Source: TMED23 sp964566055
Lineage (GTDB): Bacteria; Pseudomonadota; Alphaproteobacteria; Rhodospirillales; UBA2165
Direction of reading: 5' to 3'
NCBI GenBank assembly: GCA_964566055.1
Contig: CAZMHI010000013.1
Coordinates: 17,092-81,091, forward strand
DNA: 64,000 nt
Part shown: in pieces, positions 18,466 through 27,085 of the stretch
Layout of the letters: every line of letters starts with the position of its first letter
Numbering within the stretch: position 1 is the stretch's first letter
Position numbers and translations under genes: made by a program
The notes under the pieces: model-generated
Databases searched by the model: none
Told to the model about the DNA's origin: nothing
The model's input: only the letters and a program-made list of their open reading frames with translations

Positions 18466-18480
18466 GAACAAAACCAAAAC
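18466..18480 (-). promoter_or_regulatory. Second, imperfect LexA operator
   Basis: GAAC at 18466-18469, seven bases, then AAAC at 18477-18480. On the - strand this reads GTTT-N7-GTTC, one mismatch from the alphaproteobacterial LexA box. It lies 25 bases from the perfect box. Confidence 0.55.
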
Positions 18481-18490
18481 GTCTATACTT

Positions 18491-18505
18491 GTTCTAGTTT
18501 GGTTC
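18491..18505 (+). promoter_or_regulatory. LexA operator (GTTC-N7-GTTC)
   Basis: GTTCTAGTTTGGTTC is an exact match to the alphaproteobacterial LexA box consensus. It lies about 138 bases upstream of the lexA start, in the 225-base gap between moeA and lexA. The rest of that gap is AT-rich and shows no other clear element. Confidence 0.82.
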
Positions 18506-18578
18506 TTTTTTGAGGTCAAGAGGGAAAATTGTAAAAAAGGGCGTTTTTTTGGGAAAAGTGACAAAAAAACGACAATTG

Positions 18579-19796
18579 TCAGTCCAGCCGGATAATTTCG
18601 ACTCGTTCGCCGGCTTTTATCGGCTCTGCGAAGGGGGGTCGGATGACCAAACAGTCAGCCTCGGCGAATCTGGCCAGCATGGAACTGTCCTGGCGATTGA
18701 AGGGCGTCGCAGTTAAAGCTCCATCATTGCCGACGGAGAGAGTGGCGCGAATATAATCCTGGCGTTTGTCATTGGCGGCTAAATCCTGACCCAGAACCAC
18801 GGTCTCGGTCACATGGGTGGTATCTTCTGCCCCTAGCATTTTATTGATGGCAGGACGCAGGAAGAGGGCGGCGGTTACGCCGGCTGAAACCGGATTGCCG
18901 GGTAGGCCCAGCATAGGTATGCCGTTGATGGTGCCAAATATCAGCGGTTTTCCTGGGCGCATAGCGACACGGCTGAAGGTAATATCCAGACCTTCTTCAC
19001 CCAGCACAGTTTTGACCAGATCGTAGTCGCCGACCGAGGCGCCGCCGATGGTCACCAGCATATCAGTGCCGGTGATGGTCGCTAATATTTCACGCAAGGC
19101 GTCTGGATTATCTTCGGCAATACCGAGATTAACCGGCACACCGCCATTGGCTTGGACAAAGGCTGAAATGCCAATACTGTTGGAACTGATGATCTGATCG
19201 GGACCGAGCGGCTCACCCGGCATCACCAATTCATCACCGGTCGATAATATCGCCACCCGGGGCTGACGGGTAACCTTGAGCCAGGGCACATTCATCGCGG
19301 CCGCCAGGGCAGTATTCCGGGAATTAAGCTTGATACCGGCTTTCAGCAAGACATCACCGGTTTTAAAATCTAAACCGGCCGGCCGGATAAACTTTCCGGC
19401 GGGAGAGGCTTCTTTCATGGTGATTTGATCGCCGTCGACGTCGGTATCTTCCTGAATAACAATGGCATCAGCGCCTTCAGGCACAGGGGCGCCGGTAAAT
19501 ATTCTGGAGGTTTGACCGGCCTCTATTTTGCCGTCAAAGCCGCTGCCAGCGGCGGATTCACCGATTTGCGTTAGCGTCGCCGGAACGTTCGCGACATCTT
19601 CAGCCCGCACCGCATAACCATCCATGGCCGAGACATCAACCGGAGGCTGGGTTAAATGCGAGGCGACATCGGCGGCCAGGATGCGGCCTTGGGCTTCGTT
19701 GACACTGATATCCTCGCTGCCGAGTTGACTGACGCCGGCGAGTACGTTTTTAAGCGCGTCATCAACCGCGATCATGCCTTCTGTTATCTCCGGCAA
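18579..19796 (-). CDS. moeA: Molybdopterin molybdenumtransferase MoeA
   Basis: Inserts molybdate into adenylylated molybdopterin to complete the molybdenum cofactor. It has 405 residues. Family regions: PPVDVSAMDGYAVRAED, RIFTGAPVPEGADAIVIQEDT, ILSTGDELV and FGTINGIPMLGLPGNPVSAGV. I prefer the TTG start at 19796 because AGGAG lies 6 bases upstream; an in-frame ATG seven codons later lacks a well-spaced site. It follows moaC after 18 bases, in a run trpGDC-moaC-moeA. Confidence 0.95.
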   Translation of the reverse strand: MPEITEGMIAVDDALKNVLAGVSQLGSEDISVNEAQGRILAADVASHLTQPPVDVSAMDGYAVRAEDVANVPATLTQIGESAAGSGFDGKIEAGQTSRIFTGAPVPEGADAIVIQEDTDVDGDQITMKEASPAGKFIRPAGLDFKTGDVLLKAGIKLNSRNTALAAAMNVPWLKVTRQPRVAILSTGDELVMPGEPLGPDQIISSNSIGISAFVQANGGVPVNLGIAEDNPDALREILATITGTDMLVTIGGASVGDYDLVKTVLGEEGLDITFSRVAMRPGKPLIFGTINGIPMLGLPGNPVSAGVTAALFLRPAINKMLGAEDTTHVTETVVLGQDLAANDKRQDYIRATLSVGNDGALTATPFNRQDSSMLARFAEADCLVIRPPFAEPIKAGERVEIIRLD

Positions 19797-19814
19797 GGTA
19801 TTCTCCTAAATTCT

Positions 19815-20291
19815 TTAACTAGCTTTAAATTCACCCGACTTGCCGCCGGCTTTGTGGATCAGGCGGATATCACCAATACGCATGGCCCGGTCAACCGCTT
19901 TGCACATGTCATAAACCGTCAAAGCCGCGACCGAGACAGCGGTCAGGGCTTCCATCTCGACGCCGGTTTGACCGGATAATTTACAGGTAGCGCTAATGTC
20001 GACAGCGTTTCTTGTAGCATCACAGCTCAGCTCGACCTTCACCGATGTTAAGTTCAGCGGGTGACAAAGAGGAATGAGATCAGGTGTGCGCTTGGCCCCC
20101 ATGATTCCGGCCAGCTGAGCAATCGACAGCACATCACCTTTTTTAACGCCCTTATCGGTGATCAATTTAAGCGTTTCCGGTTCCATATAAATGGATCCAG
20201 CCGCCGTTGCCGTGCGTTCGGTGCTGTCCTTTTCACCTACGTCGACCATGATGGCGTTACCGTCTTTATCTAAATGAGTGAGGTCATTCAT
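19815..20291 (-). CDS. moaC: Cyclic pyranopterin monophosphate synthase MoaC
   Basis: Acts after the radical SAM protein MoaA to form cyclic pyranopterin monophosphate in molybdenum cofactor synthesis. It has 158 residues, standard. Motifs: KKGDVLSIAQLAGIMGAKRT, the active-site PLCHPL, and MEALTAVSVAALTVYDMCKA. It lies 3 bases downstream of trpC and 18 upstream of moeA. moaA is not in the window. Confidence 0.96.
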   Translation of the reverse strand: MNDLTHLDKDGNAIMVDVGEKDSTERTATAAGSIYMEPETLKLITDKGVKKGDVLSIAQLAGIMGAKRTPDLIPLCHPLNLTSVKVELSCDATRNAVDISATCKLSGQTGVEMEALTAVSVAALTVYDMCKAVDRAMRIGDIRLIHKAGGKSGEFKAS

Positions 20292-20294
20292 ATA

Positions 20295-21113
20295 TTAAGC
20301 ACTCGCTGACTTTAAATCTGTTTCATTGCCAAGGAGGCGTCTGGTTGCCGCTTCGACATCGGCCTCCCGCATTAAAGACTCGCCGACCAAAAAGCAACCA
20401 ACACCGACTTTGCTTATGCGCTGCAAGTCATCATGGTTATATAATCCGGACTCGCTGACCAGCAAGACATCTTCTCCTGCCAAAGGCGCTAATATTTCCG
20501 TGGTTGCCAAATCAACCTCAAGCGTTTTCAGATTGCGATTGTTGATACCCAGCAAAGCAGGCGAGAGTTTCAGTGCCAGTTCCATCTCGGCCTGGCTATG
20601 AACTTCAACCAGCGCATCCATGCCAAGCTCATCGGCGGCGGCTTTGAGTTCCTTAACAATACTGTCATCCAGGCAGGCCATAATCAGCAAAATGCAATCT
20701 GCACCGAGAGCGCGCGCCTCGATGATTTGGTAAGGGTCGAGCATAAAGTCTTTACGGATGGCTGGCAGATCAACGGCTGCCCGCGCCTGCCCGAGAAATT
20801 CATCAGCGCCTTGAAAATAAGGCTCATCGGTCAGTACAGACAGGCAACTCGCCCCGCCATTTTTGTAGGCTTGGGCGAGGCTCACCGGATCGAATTCTTC
20901 CCGGATCAGGCCTTTTGACGGCGAGGCTTTTTTAATCTCTGCAATCAGGCCAAATTTACCAGAATTCTGCGCTTTTTTAAGAGCGTCAATAAAGCCGCGA
21001 GGCGGCTCGGACTGTTTAATCTGATCAAGCAGCAAAGCTTCCGAAACAACGCTTTTCTGTTTCCGGATATGGTCACGTTTGACGTCACATATTTCGACCA
21101 GCACGTCACTCAA
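20295..21113 (-). CDS. trpC: Indole-3-glycerol phosphate synthase
   Basis: Closes the indole ring in tryptophan synthesis. It is a TIM barrel of 272 residues without a fused TrpF domain. Motifs: IAEIKKASPSKGLIREEFDP with the catalytic Lys, ALGADCILLIMACL, LLGINNRNLKTLEVD and LLVSESGLYNHDDL. The ATG overlaps the trpD stop by four bases, so translation is coupled. It is followed by moaC after 3 bases. Confidence 0.97.
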   Translation of the reverse strand: MSDVLVEICDVKRDHIRKQKSVVSEALLLDQIKQSEPPRGFIDALKKAQNSGKFGLIAEIKKASPSKGLIREEFDPVSLAQAYKNGGASCLSVLTDEPYFQGADEFLGQARAAVDLPAIRKDFMLDPYQIIEARALGADCILLIMACLDDSIVKELKAAADELGMDALVEVHSQAEMELALKLSPALLGINNRNLKTLEVDLATTEILAPLAGEDVLLVSESGLYNHDDLQRISKVGVGCFLVGESLMREADVEAATRRLLGNETDLKSASA

Positions 21114-22156
21114 GCGTCATCTCCATTATTGCCGGAATTGGTGATTTCAACGAGTTTTTCTAAAGTTTTTTTGGCCTTGCCGCTATCGACAGCTTCGGCA
21201 GCCATTGCCACACCGTCTTTAAGATTATCGACTTTATCCGCCACCATAAGAGCCGCCGCCGCATTATACAGAACAACATCCCGGTAGGCTGATGCCTCAC
21301 CATCCAGCATGACATGAATAGCCCCAGCGTTGTAGCCGGCATCACCACCTTTGAGGTCCTCGGCTTTGGCAATTGGCAGATCGGCATCTTCCGGGCTAAC
21401 CTCAAAGCTGGTTACTTTGCCGTCTTTCAGTTCGGCAACGTAAGAGGGGCCAGTAGTGGTCAACTCATCCGTGCCATCAGAGCCATGCATAATCCAAGCA
21501 CGCTCACTGCCAAGCTGACCAAGGGTTTGGGCGATGGGTTCCACCCATTCCTTGGCAAATACGCCGGTTAATTGCCGCTTTACGCCGGACGGATTGCAGA
21601 TCGGACCCAGCAGATTAAAAACAGTTCGGGTGGCGAGCTCAACCCGGGGGCCGGCGACGTGACGCATGGCACTGTGGTGACGCGGCGCCATGAGAAAGCC
21701 GATACCGGCTTCCCAGATCGATTGTTTGACCAATTCAAAATCCGCATCATTGTTGACGCCGAGGGCCGACAAGGTGTCCGCCGCTCCTGATTTGGAGGAT
21801 AAAGCCCGGTTGCCGTGTTTCGCTACCGGCACGCCGCAAGCGGCTACGACAATCGCTGCCCCGGTCGATATATTATAAGTGCCGGAGCCATCACCACCGG
21901 TACCGACGACATCGATGGCGTTATCAGGTGCTTCGACATAAACCGCTTTAGCCCGCATGGCGCGGGCCGCACCGGTAATCTCGTCAACCGTCTCACCTCG
22001 CACGCGCAGCGCCATCAAAAAGCCGCCAATTTGTGACGGTGTCGCATCACCTGACATAATGATGTTAAAGGCGATTTCGGCATCGGCTTCGTTCAGTGAA
22101 TTTCCATCAGCCACTTGAGCGATGAAGGACTTCATATCTTTGGTTTCGTTACTCAT
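21110..22156 (-). CDS. trpD: Anthranilate phosphoribosyltransferase
   Basis: Joins anthranilate to PRPP in tryptophan synthesis. From the ATG at 22156 it has 348 residues. GTGGDGSGTYNIST binds PRPP; KHGNRALSSKSGAAD and FNLLGPICNPSGVKRQLTGV follow. The frame stays open to a TTG at 22174, but GGGGAAG lies 9 bases before the ATG at 22156, so I place the start there. It lies 29 bases downstream of trpG and overlaps trpC. Confidence 0.96.
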   Translation of the reverse strand: MSNETKDMKSFIAQVADGNSLNEADAEIAFNIIMSGDATPSQIGGFLMALRVRGETVDEITGAARAMRAKAVYVEAPDNAIDVVGTGGDGSGTYNISTGAAIVVAACGVPVAKHGNRALSSKSGAADTLSALGVNNDADFELVKQSIWEAGIGFLMAPRHHSAMRHVAGPRVELATRTVFNLLGPICNPSGVKRQLTGVFAKEWVEPIAQTLGQLGSERAWIMHGSDGTDELTTTGPSYVAELKDGKVTSFEVSPEDADLPIAKAEDLKGGDAGYNAGAIHVMLDGEASAYRDVVLYNAAAALMVADKVDNLKDGVAMAAEAVDSGKAKKTLEKLVEITNSGNNGDDA

Positions 22157-22185
22157 TGTAAAATGCTTCCCCAAGCAAAATTTTA

Positions 22186-22755
22186 TTAATTAACCTGTGC
22201 AACAAAGTTTTGCAGCAGCTTATGACCATGTTCTGACGCTATGCTCTCCGGATGAAACTGGACACCAGATATTGCATGTTCTTTATGGGCAATCGCCATT
22301 ATAACGCCATCTTCACTTTTTGCAGTAATATCAAGGCCTTCCGGCCAGTTATTTTGTTCTAACATGAGCGAATGGTAACGCGTGGCTTCGAACTCATCCG
22401 GTAAATCGGTAAATATTCCGGTGCCTTGGTGACTAACGGTGCTCAGTTTGCCATGCATCGGCAGCGGTGATCGCACGACTTTAGCGCCAAATACCTGTCC
22501 TATGGTCTGAAATCCGAGACAAACGCCAAATATAGGCATGTCACCGGCGGCTTTTTCAACTAATTCGAGACAAATGCCAGCTTTATCGGGGTCACAGGGC
22601 CCAGGTGAAATGATGATGGCCTTGGGATTAAGTGCCAAAGCTTCATCTGCACTAAGAGCATCATTGCGGCGCACCTCTACTTCAACACCAATCTCGCTGA
22701 GGTAGTGCCAAAGATTGTAGGTAAAACTGTCGTAATTATCGATCAGTAAAAACAT
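22186..22755 (-). CDS. trpG: Anthranilate synthase glutamine amidotransferase subunit
   Basis: Supplies ammonia from glutamine to TrpE for anthranilate formation. From MFLLIDNYDSFTYN it has 189 residues, the normal class I amidotransferase size. The catalytic triad is visible as C79 (GVCLGFQTIG), H168 and E170 (FHPESIASEHG). The frame is open 29 codons further upstream to 22842, but that stretch is unlike the family. Its partner trpE is 4.3 kb away behind a copper module, an unusual split. The same subunit could also serve para-aminobenzoate synthesis. Confidence 0.94.
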   Translation of the reverse strand: MFLLIDNYDSFTYNLWHYLSEIGVEVEVRRNDALSADEALALNPKAIIISPGPCDPDKAGICLELVEKAAGDMPIFGVCLGFQTIGQVFGAKVVRSPLPMHGKLSTVSHQGTGIFTDLPDEFEATRYHSLMLEQNNWPEGLDITAKSEDGVIMAIAHKEHAISGVQFHPESIASEHGHKLLQNFVAQVN

Positions 22756-22867
22756 CAGATTTAACAGTAAATGCCTGATTCCCTGGGTAAATTTCATCTG
22801 TAAATTTCGGCGCACAATGCAATCAGAGGTCAATAACGTCAAGCGTCACGAACCACAATAATAATAT

Positions 22868-22898
22868 TTGACCTTCCAGAGACTGGAAGGTTTACTAT
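22868..22898 (+). promoter_or_regulatory. CueR-type operator and copA promoter
   Basis: A -35 element TTGACC (22868-22873) and a -10 TACTAT (22893-22898) are separated by 19 bases, the overlong spacing typical of MerR-family promoters. Between them lies a perfect inverted repeat, ACCTTCCAG (22871-22879) and CTGGAAGGT (22883-22891) with a 3-base centre. The arms match the known E. coli copA operator. It sits 38 bases upstream of copA. Confidence 0.88.
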
Positions 22899-22936
22899 AA
22901 ACATTACTGTTAGCTAGAAGGTTAGAGTGCGAACCA

Positions 22937-25381
22937 ATGAACGAAATGCCCCATAACGCCGTCAAAGACCCGGATAAAGATCCGGTCTGCCACATGTCGG
23001 TTGATGCTGAAAAAACGGATCATCACCACGATTTCGAAGAAGAGAACTATCATTTTTGCTGTGATGGCTGCCGGACTAAATTTAGCAAAGACCCCGAAAA
23101 TTATCTGATTCAAATTGATCCGGTCTGCGGCATGAAAGTAGACATTCGCAAAAAAGGCGATAGTGAGTATAGCCATGAAGGCAGCCGCTATTATTTCTGC
23201 TCGGATGGCTGCCGGACCAAATTCAGTGCTGATCCGACAAAATACCTCGATCCAAGTCAGCAAGAGGCGGGGGATCCTGACGCCATCTATACCTGTCCGA
23301 TGGACCCGGAGATTGAACAAATCGGTCCCGGTTCCTGCCCGATCTGTGGTATGGCGCTTGAACCTAAAGACCCAATAGCAGCGATACTCGAAACGGAAAA
23401 CCCCGAACTCGATGATATGAGGCGCCGGTTTTGGCTGACCGGTGCGTTGGCCCTGCCGACATTGATATTGGCCATGGGTGAGATGATACCGGGAGACCCC
23501 TTGGGCCAGTTGATACCCATGAATATCAATATCTGGGTTCAATTTATATTAGCGACACCCGCCGTATTATGGGGCGGTAAGCCGTTTTTCGAGCGCGCCT
23601 GGTCCTCCATCGTCTCGCTCAATTTCAATATGTTCACGCTAATCGGCATCGGCGTCGGTGTGGCCTATCTTTATAGCGTCGTTGCAACCTTGCTGCCGGG
23701 CATTTTTCCGGCAGCCTTTATGCATAATGGTGTGATTGCAGTTTACTTTGAAGCCGCCGCCGTCATCACGGTCTTGGTCCAGCTTGGCCAGGTGATGGAA
23801 CTCAAAGCCCGGGCTGAAACCGGCAGTGCCATTCGAGGCTTGCTGGATTTATCACCCAAGACCGCGTTCCGGGTGGAAGACGGCAAAGACGATCAGGAAA
23901 TTCCTTTGGAAGACGTCAAAGTCGGTGACCAACTGCGTGTTAAGCCCGGCAGTGCGATCCCGGTGGATGGTAAGGTCATTGACGGTTCAAGCTCGGTCGA
24001 TGAATCGATGATTACCGGCGAGGCAATACCTCTCACCAAGCACATTGATGACCAAGTAACGGGCGCCACGCTTAATCAAACCGGAAGCCTAGTGATCGAA
24101 GCCGAACATGTAGGGGCAGAGACATTACTTTCGCAAATTGTGCGCATGGTCGGTGAATCACAGCGAAGCCGGGCCCCGGTGCAGCGCGTGGCCGACAGGG
24201 TTTCCGGTTACTTCGTGCCGGCTGTTGTTGGTTCGGCTGTCTTAACCTTTATTCTTTGGTCGATCTTTGGCCCGGCGCCGGCATTTGCTTTTGCCCTCGT
24301 TAATGCGGTCGCTGTCCTAATCATAGCCTGTCCTTGCGCGCTTGGCTTGGCGACACCGATGTCAATTATGGTCGGCATGGGCAAGGGAGCGCAACTTGGA
24401 GTCTTGATTAAAGATGCCCAGGCGCTTGAGCAGATGGAGCTGGTCGACACGCTAATAGTCGATAAAACCGGCACGCTGACCGAAGGCAGACCACAGCTAA
24501 CCGCTATCCATCCTGCACCCGGGTTTGAAGAAAGCACGTTGTTGGAATTTGCTGGCAGTCTTGAGCAATCGAGTGAGCACCCCCTGGCAGCTGCGATTGT
24601 CGCCGGCGCAAAAGAAAGAGATGTAACTTTCAGCACTGTCAGCTTTTTTCAATCATCCACCGGGCAGGGCGTGCGCGGCGTTATCAACAATCAACGGGTC
24701 GAGATCGGCAATCATATTACTGATTTTGGCCCCCTGACTGATCAGGCTAAATCAGCGCAGCAAGCTGGCGGCACGGTGATTGCCATGACCATCGGTGATG
24801 ATTTTGCTGGGCTGTTGATTGTCACTGATCCGATTAAACAGACGTCGCGAGAAGCAGTTAAAAGTCTGCAAGCTTACGGTATAAAAATCATCATGGCGAC
24901 CGGTGATGCTGAAGGAACGGCAGCAGCTGTGGCAAAAGAATTAGGCATCAGTGAGTTCCGCGCCGGTGTTATGCCGCAGGAAAAAAACAATCTGGTTAAA
25001 GAATTTCAAGAAGAGGGCCGCATTGTGGCGATGGCTGGAGATGGCATTAATGACGCCCCGGCACTCGCTCAAGCCAATGTTGGCATCGCCATGGGCACTG
25101 GAACCGACATCGCCATGCAAAGTGCCGAAGTAACCCTGGTAAAAGGGGACTTGAGGGGTGTATTAAGAGCCCGGAATCTCAGTAAAATGACTATGAGAAA
25201 CATCCGGCAAAACCTCTTTTTCGCGTTTATTTACAATAGCCTAGGTGTGCCTATTGCGGCGGGAGTTTTGTTCCCGTTTTTTGGCATACTCCTAAGTCCA
25301 ATGATCGCCAGTGCGGCCATGAGTCTGAGCTCAGTTTCGGTCATCGGTAATGCCTTGAGGCTGCGAAATGCAAAGATTTAA
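22937..25381 (+). CDS. copA: Copper-exporting P1B-type ATPase with two N-terminal YHS domains
   Basis: Pumps Cu(I) out of the cytoplasm using ATP. It has 814 residues. Two YHS-type domains stand at about 14-57 and 60-104 (each DPVC.M and C.DGCRTKFS), then a heavy-metal-binding domain at 118-143 (YTCPMDPEIE..GSCPICGM). No classical HMA domain with GMTCxxC is present. The transport core is complete: CPC at 465-467, D509 in DKTGTLTEG, SEHPLA near 546-551, GDGINDAPAL, and MSLSSVSVIGN in the last helix, the Cu(I)-type signature. It is controlled by the CueR-like operator just upstream, with cueR 33 bases downstream. Confidence 0.93.
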   Translation: MNEMPHNAVKDPDKDPVCHMSVDAEKTDHHHDFEEENYHFCCDGCRTKFSKDPENYLIQIDPVCGMKVDIRKKGDSEYSHEGSRYYFCSDGCRTKFSADPTKYLDPSQQEAGDPDAIYTCPMDPEIEQIGPGSCPICGMALEPKDPIAAILETENPELDDMRRRFWLTGALALPTLILAMGEMIPGDPLGQLIPMNINIWVQFILATPAVLWGGKPFFERAWSSIVSLNFNMFTLIGIGVGVAYLYSVVATLLPGIFPAAFMHNGVIAVYFEAAAVITVLVQLGQVMELKARAETGSAIRGLLDLSPKTAFRVEDGKDDQEIPLEDVKVGDQLRVKPGSAIPVDGKVIDGSSSVDESMITGEAIPLTKHIDDQVTGATLNQTGSLVIEAEHVGAETLLSQIVRMVGESQRSRAPVQRVADRVSGYFVPAVVGSAVLTFILWSIFGPAPAFAFALVNAVAVLIIACPCALGLATPMSIMVGMGKGAQLGVLIKDAQALEQMELVDTLIVDKTGTLTEGRPQLTAIHPAPGFEESTLLEFAGSLEQSSEHPLAAAIVAGAKERDVTFSTVSFFQSSTGQGVRGVINNQRVEIGNHITDFGPLTDQAKSAQQAGGTVIAMTIGDDFAGLLIVTDPIKQTSREAVKSLQAYGIKIIMATGDAEGTAAAVAKELGISEFRAGVMPQEKNNLVKEFQEEGRIVAMAGDGINDAPALAQANVGIAMGTGTDIAMQSAEVTLVKGDLRGVLRARNLSKMTMRNIRQNLFFAFIYNSLGVPIAAGVLFPFFGILLSPMIASAAMSLSSVSVIGNALRLRNAKI

Positions 25382-25414
25382 ACACCATAGTAGTTTTTTC
25401 ATTGGAGAAACGTA

Positions 25415-25816
25415 ATGAATATTGGGCAAGCATCTGAGTTAAGCGGCATCCCGTCAAAGACCATTCGTTACTATGAAAGCATCGGTTTGATCCCGGCGCC
25501 GGCTCGAACCGAAAGTGGTTACCGCGATTACAGCCAACCTGAGATTGAGACCATGCGGTTTATCCAGCGGGCGCGCAATCTAGGTTTCACCATCAAGGAT
25601 GTCTGTGAACTCATCGATCTTTGGCAGGACCAGCACCGAGCCAGTGCGCAGGTGAAAGCTCTCACTCAGCGCCATATCAGCGATATCGAAAATAAAATCC
25701 AAGAACTGGAAAGTATGCGCCATACCCTGGTGATGCTATCTGATAAATGTCATGGCGATGACCGGCCCGACTGTCCGATCCTGGAAGATCTCGCTGCCCT
25801 CAATACCGGTAATTGA
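25415..25816 (+). CDS. cueR: MerR-family copper-responsive regulator CueR
   Basis: Activates copper export genes by untwisting long-spacer promoters when Cu(I) binds. It has 133 residues. The N-terminal MerR helix-turn-helix is MNIGQASELSGIPSKTIRYYESIGLI, followed by a dimerisation helix and the metal loop with C112 and C120 (CHGDDRPDC), the same positions as in E. coli CueR. This C-x7-C spacing favours copper, silver or gold over mercury or zinc. A GGAG site precedes the ATG. It lies directly behind copA. Confidence 0.93.
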   Translation: MNIGQASELSGIPSKTIRYYESIGLIPAPARTESGYRDYSQPEIETMRFIQRARNLGFTIKDVCELIDLWQDQHRASAQVKALTQRHISDIENKIQELESMRHTLVMLSDKCHGDDRPDCPILEDLAALNTGN

Positions 25817-25873
25817 CCGTAAAGGTTTTTGGCGTAAGTTCTCTCCAGTGTAATTTATGGGGACGAGACTATA

Positions 25874-27001
25874 GTGCCGGCTAATTCAAAAAATCTAATT
25901 TTGCGGCTGATCGAGTTTGCGCAAAAAAGCATCCCGGTCCATGTCTGGGTATTTTCGGGCATTATAGTTGTTGCCGTTATCGTTGGCGCAACCGGCGCCT
26001 TAACACTTAAAAAGTCGATTAACGGGCATAAGACTAAAACTCAGGTCGCGCGTTCTGTGCCGCTAGATGTACCAAAACCCGAAGCGGCGAAACCTATTCT
26101 GCCGGAACCGGATTCAGTGCCGCCTGAAAACCATGTGAAACCCTATGAGGAGGCTTTGCCCGAACAAGTGTTTGAGCCGCAAAAACCTGTTCCCGCACCA
26201 CCCCCTGAAATCATCAAAGAAATCGAGCCGGTTACTGTTGCGCCGGAGCTGGCCGATAGCTGGCGCAAAAATGCTGTACAGCTCACCGAGCTGCCGCCCG
26301 GCCCGAGGATTGCCATTATCATTGATGACGCCGGGCTTGACCGCAAACGCACTGCCGCTGCTATTAATTTGCAGGGGCCGCTAACCATTGCCTTTCTGAC
26401 TTATGCCAGGGAGCTGCCGAAACAGGTCAGTGCGGCACGAAAAGCCGGGCATGAAGTCATGGTTCATATGGCGATGGAGCCCCTCGACAAATCGGTTGAT
26501 CCGGGACCAAACGTTTTGCAAAGCGAAATCGAAGCAGCAGAAATTCTTAAACGCCTGACGTGGGGGCTGGAGCGCTTTAGCGGTTATGTCGGTATCAACA
26601 ATCACATGGGCAGCCGCTTTACGGCCGATCCGGTAGGCATGAATGTGGTGATGCGGGAGCTTAAACGCCGCGGGTTGCTGTTTGTCGATTCCCGGACTTC
26701 GGGCCAAACCGTCGGCGCTTCGGTGGCGCTCGCCAATGACGTGCCCTTTACTCAGCGCAATATCTTCTTAGATAATGTGCCGACTGTTGAAGCTGTCAAT
26801 AAACAACTCCGCCGCATGGAAATATTCGCCAAGCGGAACACCTATGCGGTGGCGATCGGCCATCCCCGCGATGCGACGATTACAGCCCTTTCGCAGTGGC
26901 TGGCGGTGATGGCGGAGAAGGGCTTTGTGCTGGTGCCGGTCAGCGCGATTGTGGCCAAGGAACGCGGCCTCTCACCGCTTAATTTGGGTCAGCTCAAATA
27001 G
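25874..27001 (+). CDS. Divergent polysaccharide deacetylase family protein
   Basis: It has 375 residues. One N-terminal membrane helix (about 23-45) is followed by a proline-rich linker (about 60-125) and a periplasmic domain from about 143. That domain has the family pattern RIAIIIDDAGLDR, HEVMVHMAMEP, GINNHMGSRFTAD, LLFVDSRTSG and YAVAIGHPRDAT. This is the DUF610-type (divergent polysaccharide deacetylase) fold; Asp and His residues at the usual metal positions are present, but the substrate of the family is not established. The start is GTG. It follows cueR by 57 bases; a link to copper is unproven. Confidence 0.85.
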   Translation: MPANSKNLILRLIEFAQKSIPVHVWVFSGIIVVAVIVGATGALTLKKSINGHKTKTQVARSVPLDVPKPEAAKPILPEPDSVPPENHVKPYEEALPEQVFEPQKPVPAPPPEIIKEIEPVTVAPELADSWRKNAVQLTELPPGPRIAIIIDDAGLDRKRTAAAINLQGPLTIAFLTYARELPKQVSAARKAGHEVMVHMAMEPLDKSVDPGPNVLQSEIEAAEILKRLTWGLERFSGYVGINNHMGSRFTADPVGMNVVMRELKRRGLLFVDSRTSGQTVGASVALANDVPFTQRNIFLDNVPTVEAVNKQLRRMEIFAKRNTYAVAIGHPRDATITALSQWLAVMAEKGFVLVPVSAIVAKERGLSPLNLGQLK

Positions 27002-27019
27002 TTAACATTGTAATAAATC

Positions 27020-27067
27020 AACCCGGGTTAAATTATTGAAAAAGTAACCCGGGTTAAATTTTTTTAA
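27020..27067 (+). terminator. Terminator built from two copies of a palindrome
   Basis: The self-complementary decamer AACCCGGGTT occurs at 27020-27029 and again at 27046-27055, so the two copies can pair across a 16-base loop. AAATTTTTTTAA follows on the + strand, as expected for an intrinsic terminator behind the deacetylase gene. The - strand side has a weaker AT-rich tail, so some bidirectional action on trpE is possible. Confidence 0.72.
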
Positions 27068-27085
27068 TTCAATTAAATCAAGGGC

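Noticed and set aside
22756..22842. Upstream extension of trpG or a trp leader peptide
   Set aside because: The 29 extra codons contain no Trp residues and no attenuator hairpin pair; TrpG homology begins at MFLLIDNYDSF.
22922..23542. 206-codon open frame antisense to the copA 5' end
   Set aside because: Overlaps the CueR operator side and the well-defined YHS domains; its composition is a mirror of the sense codons.
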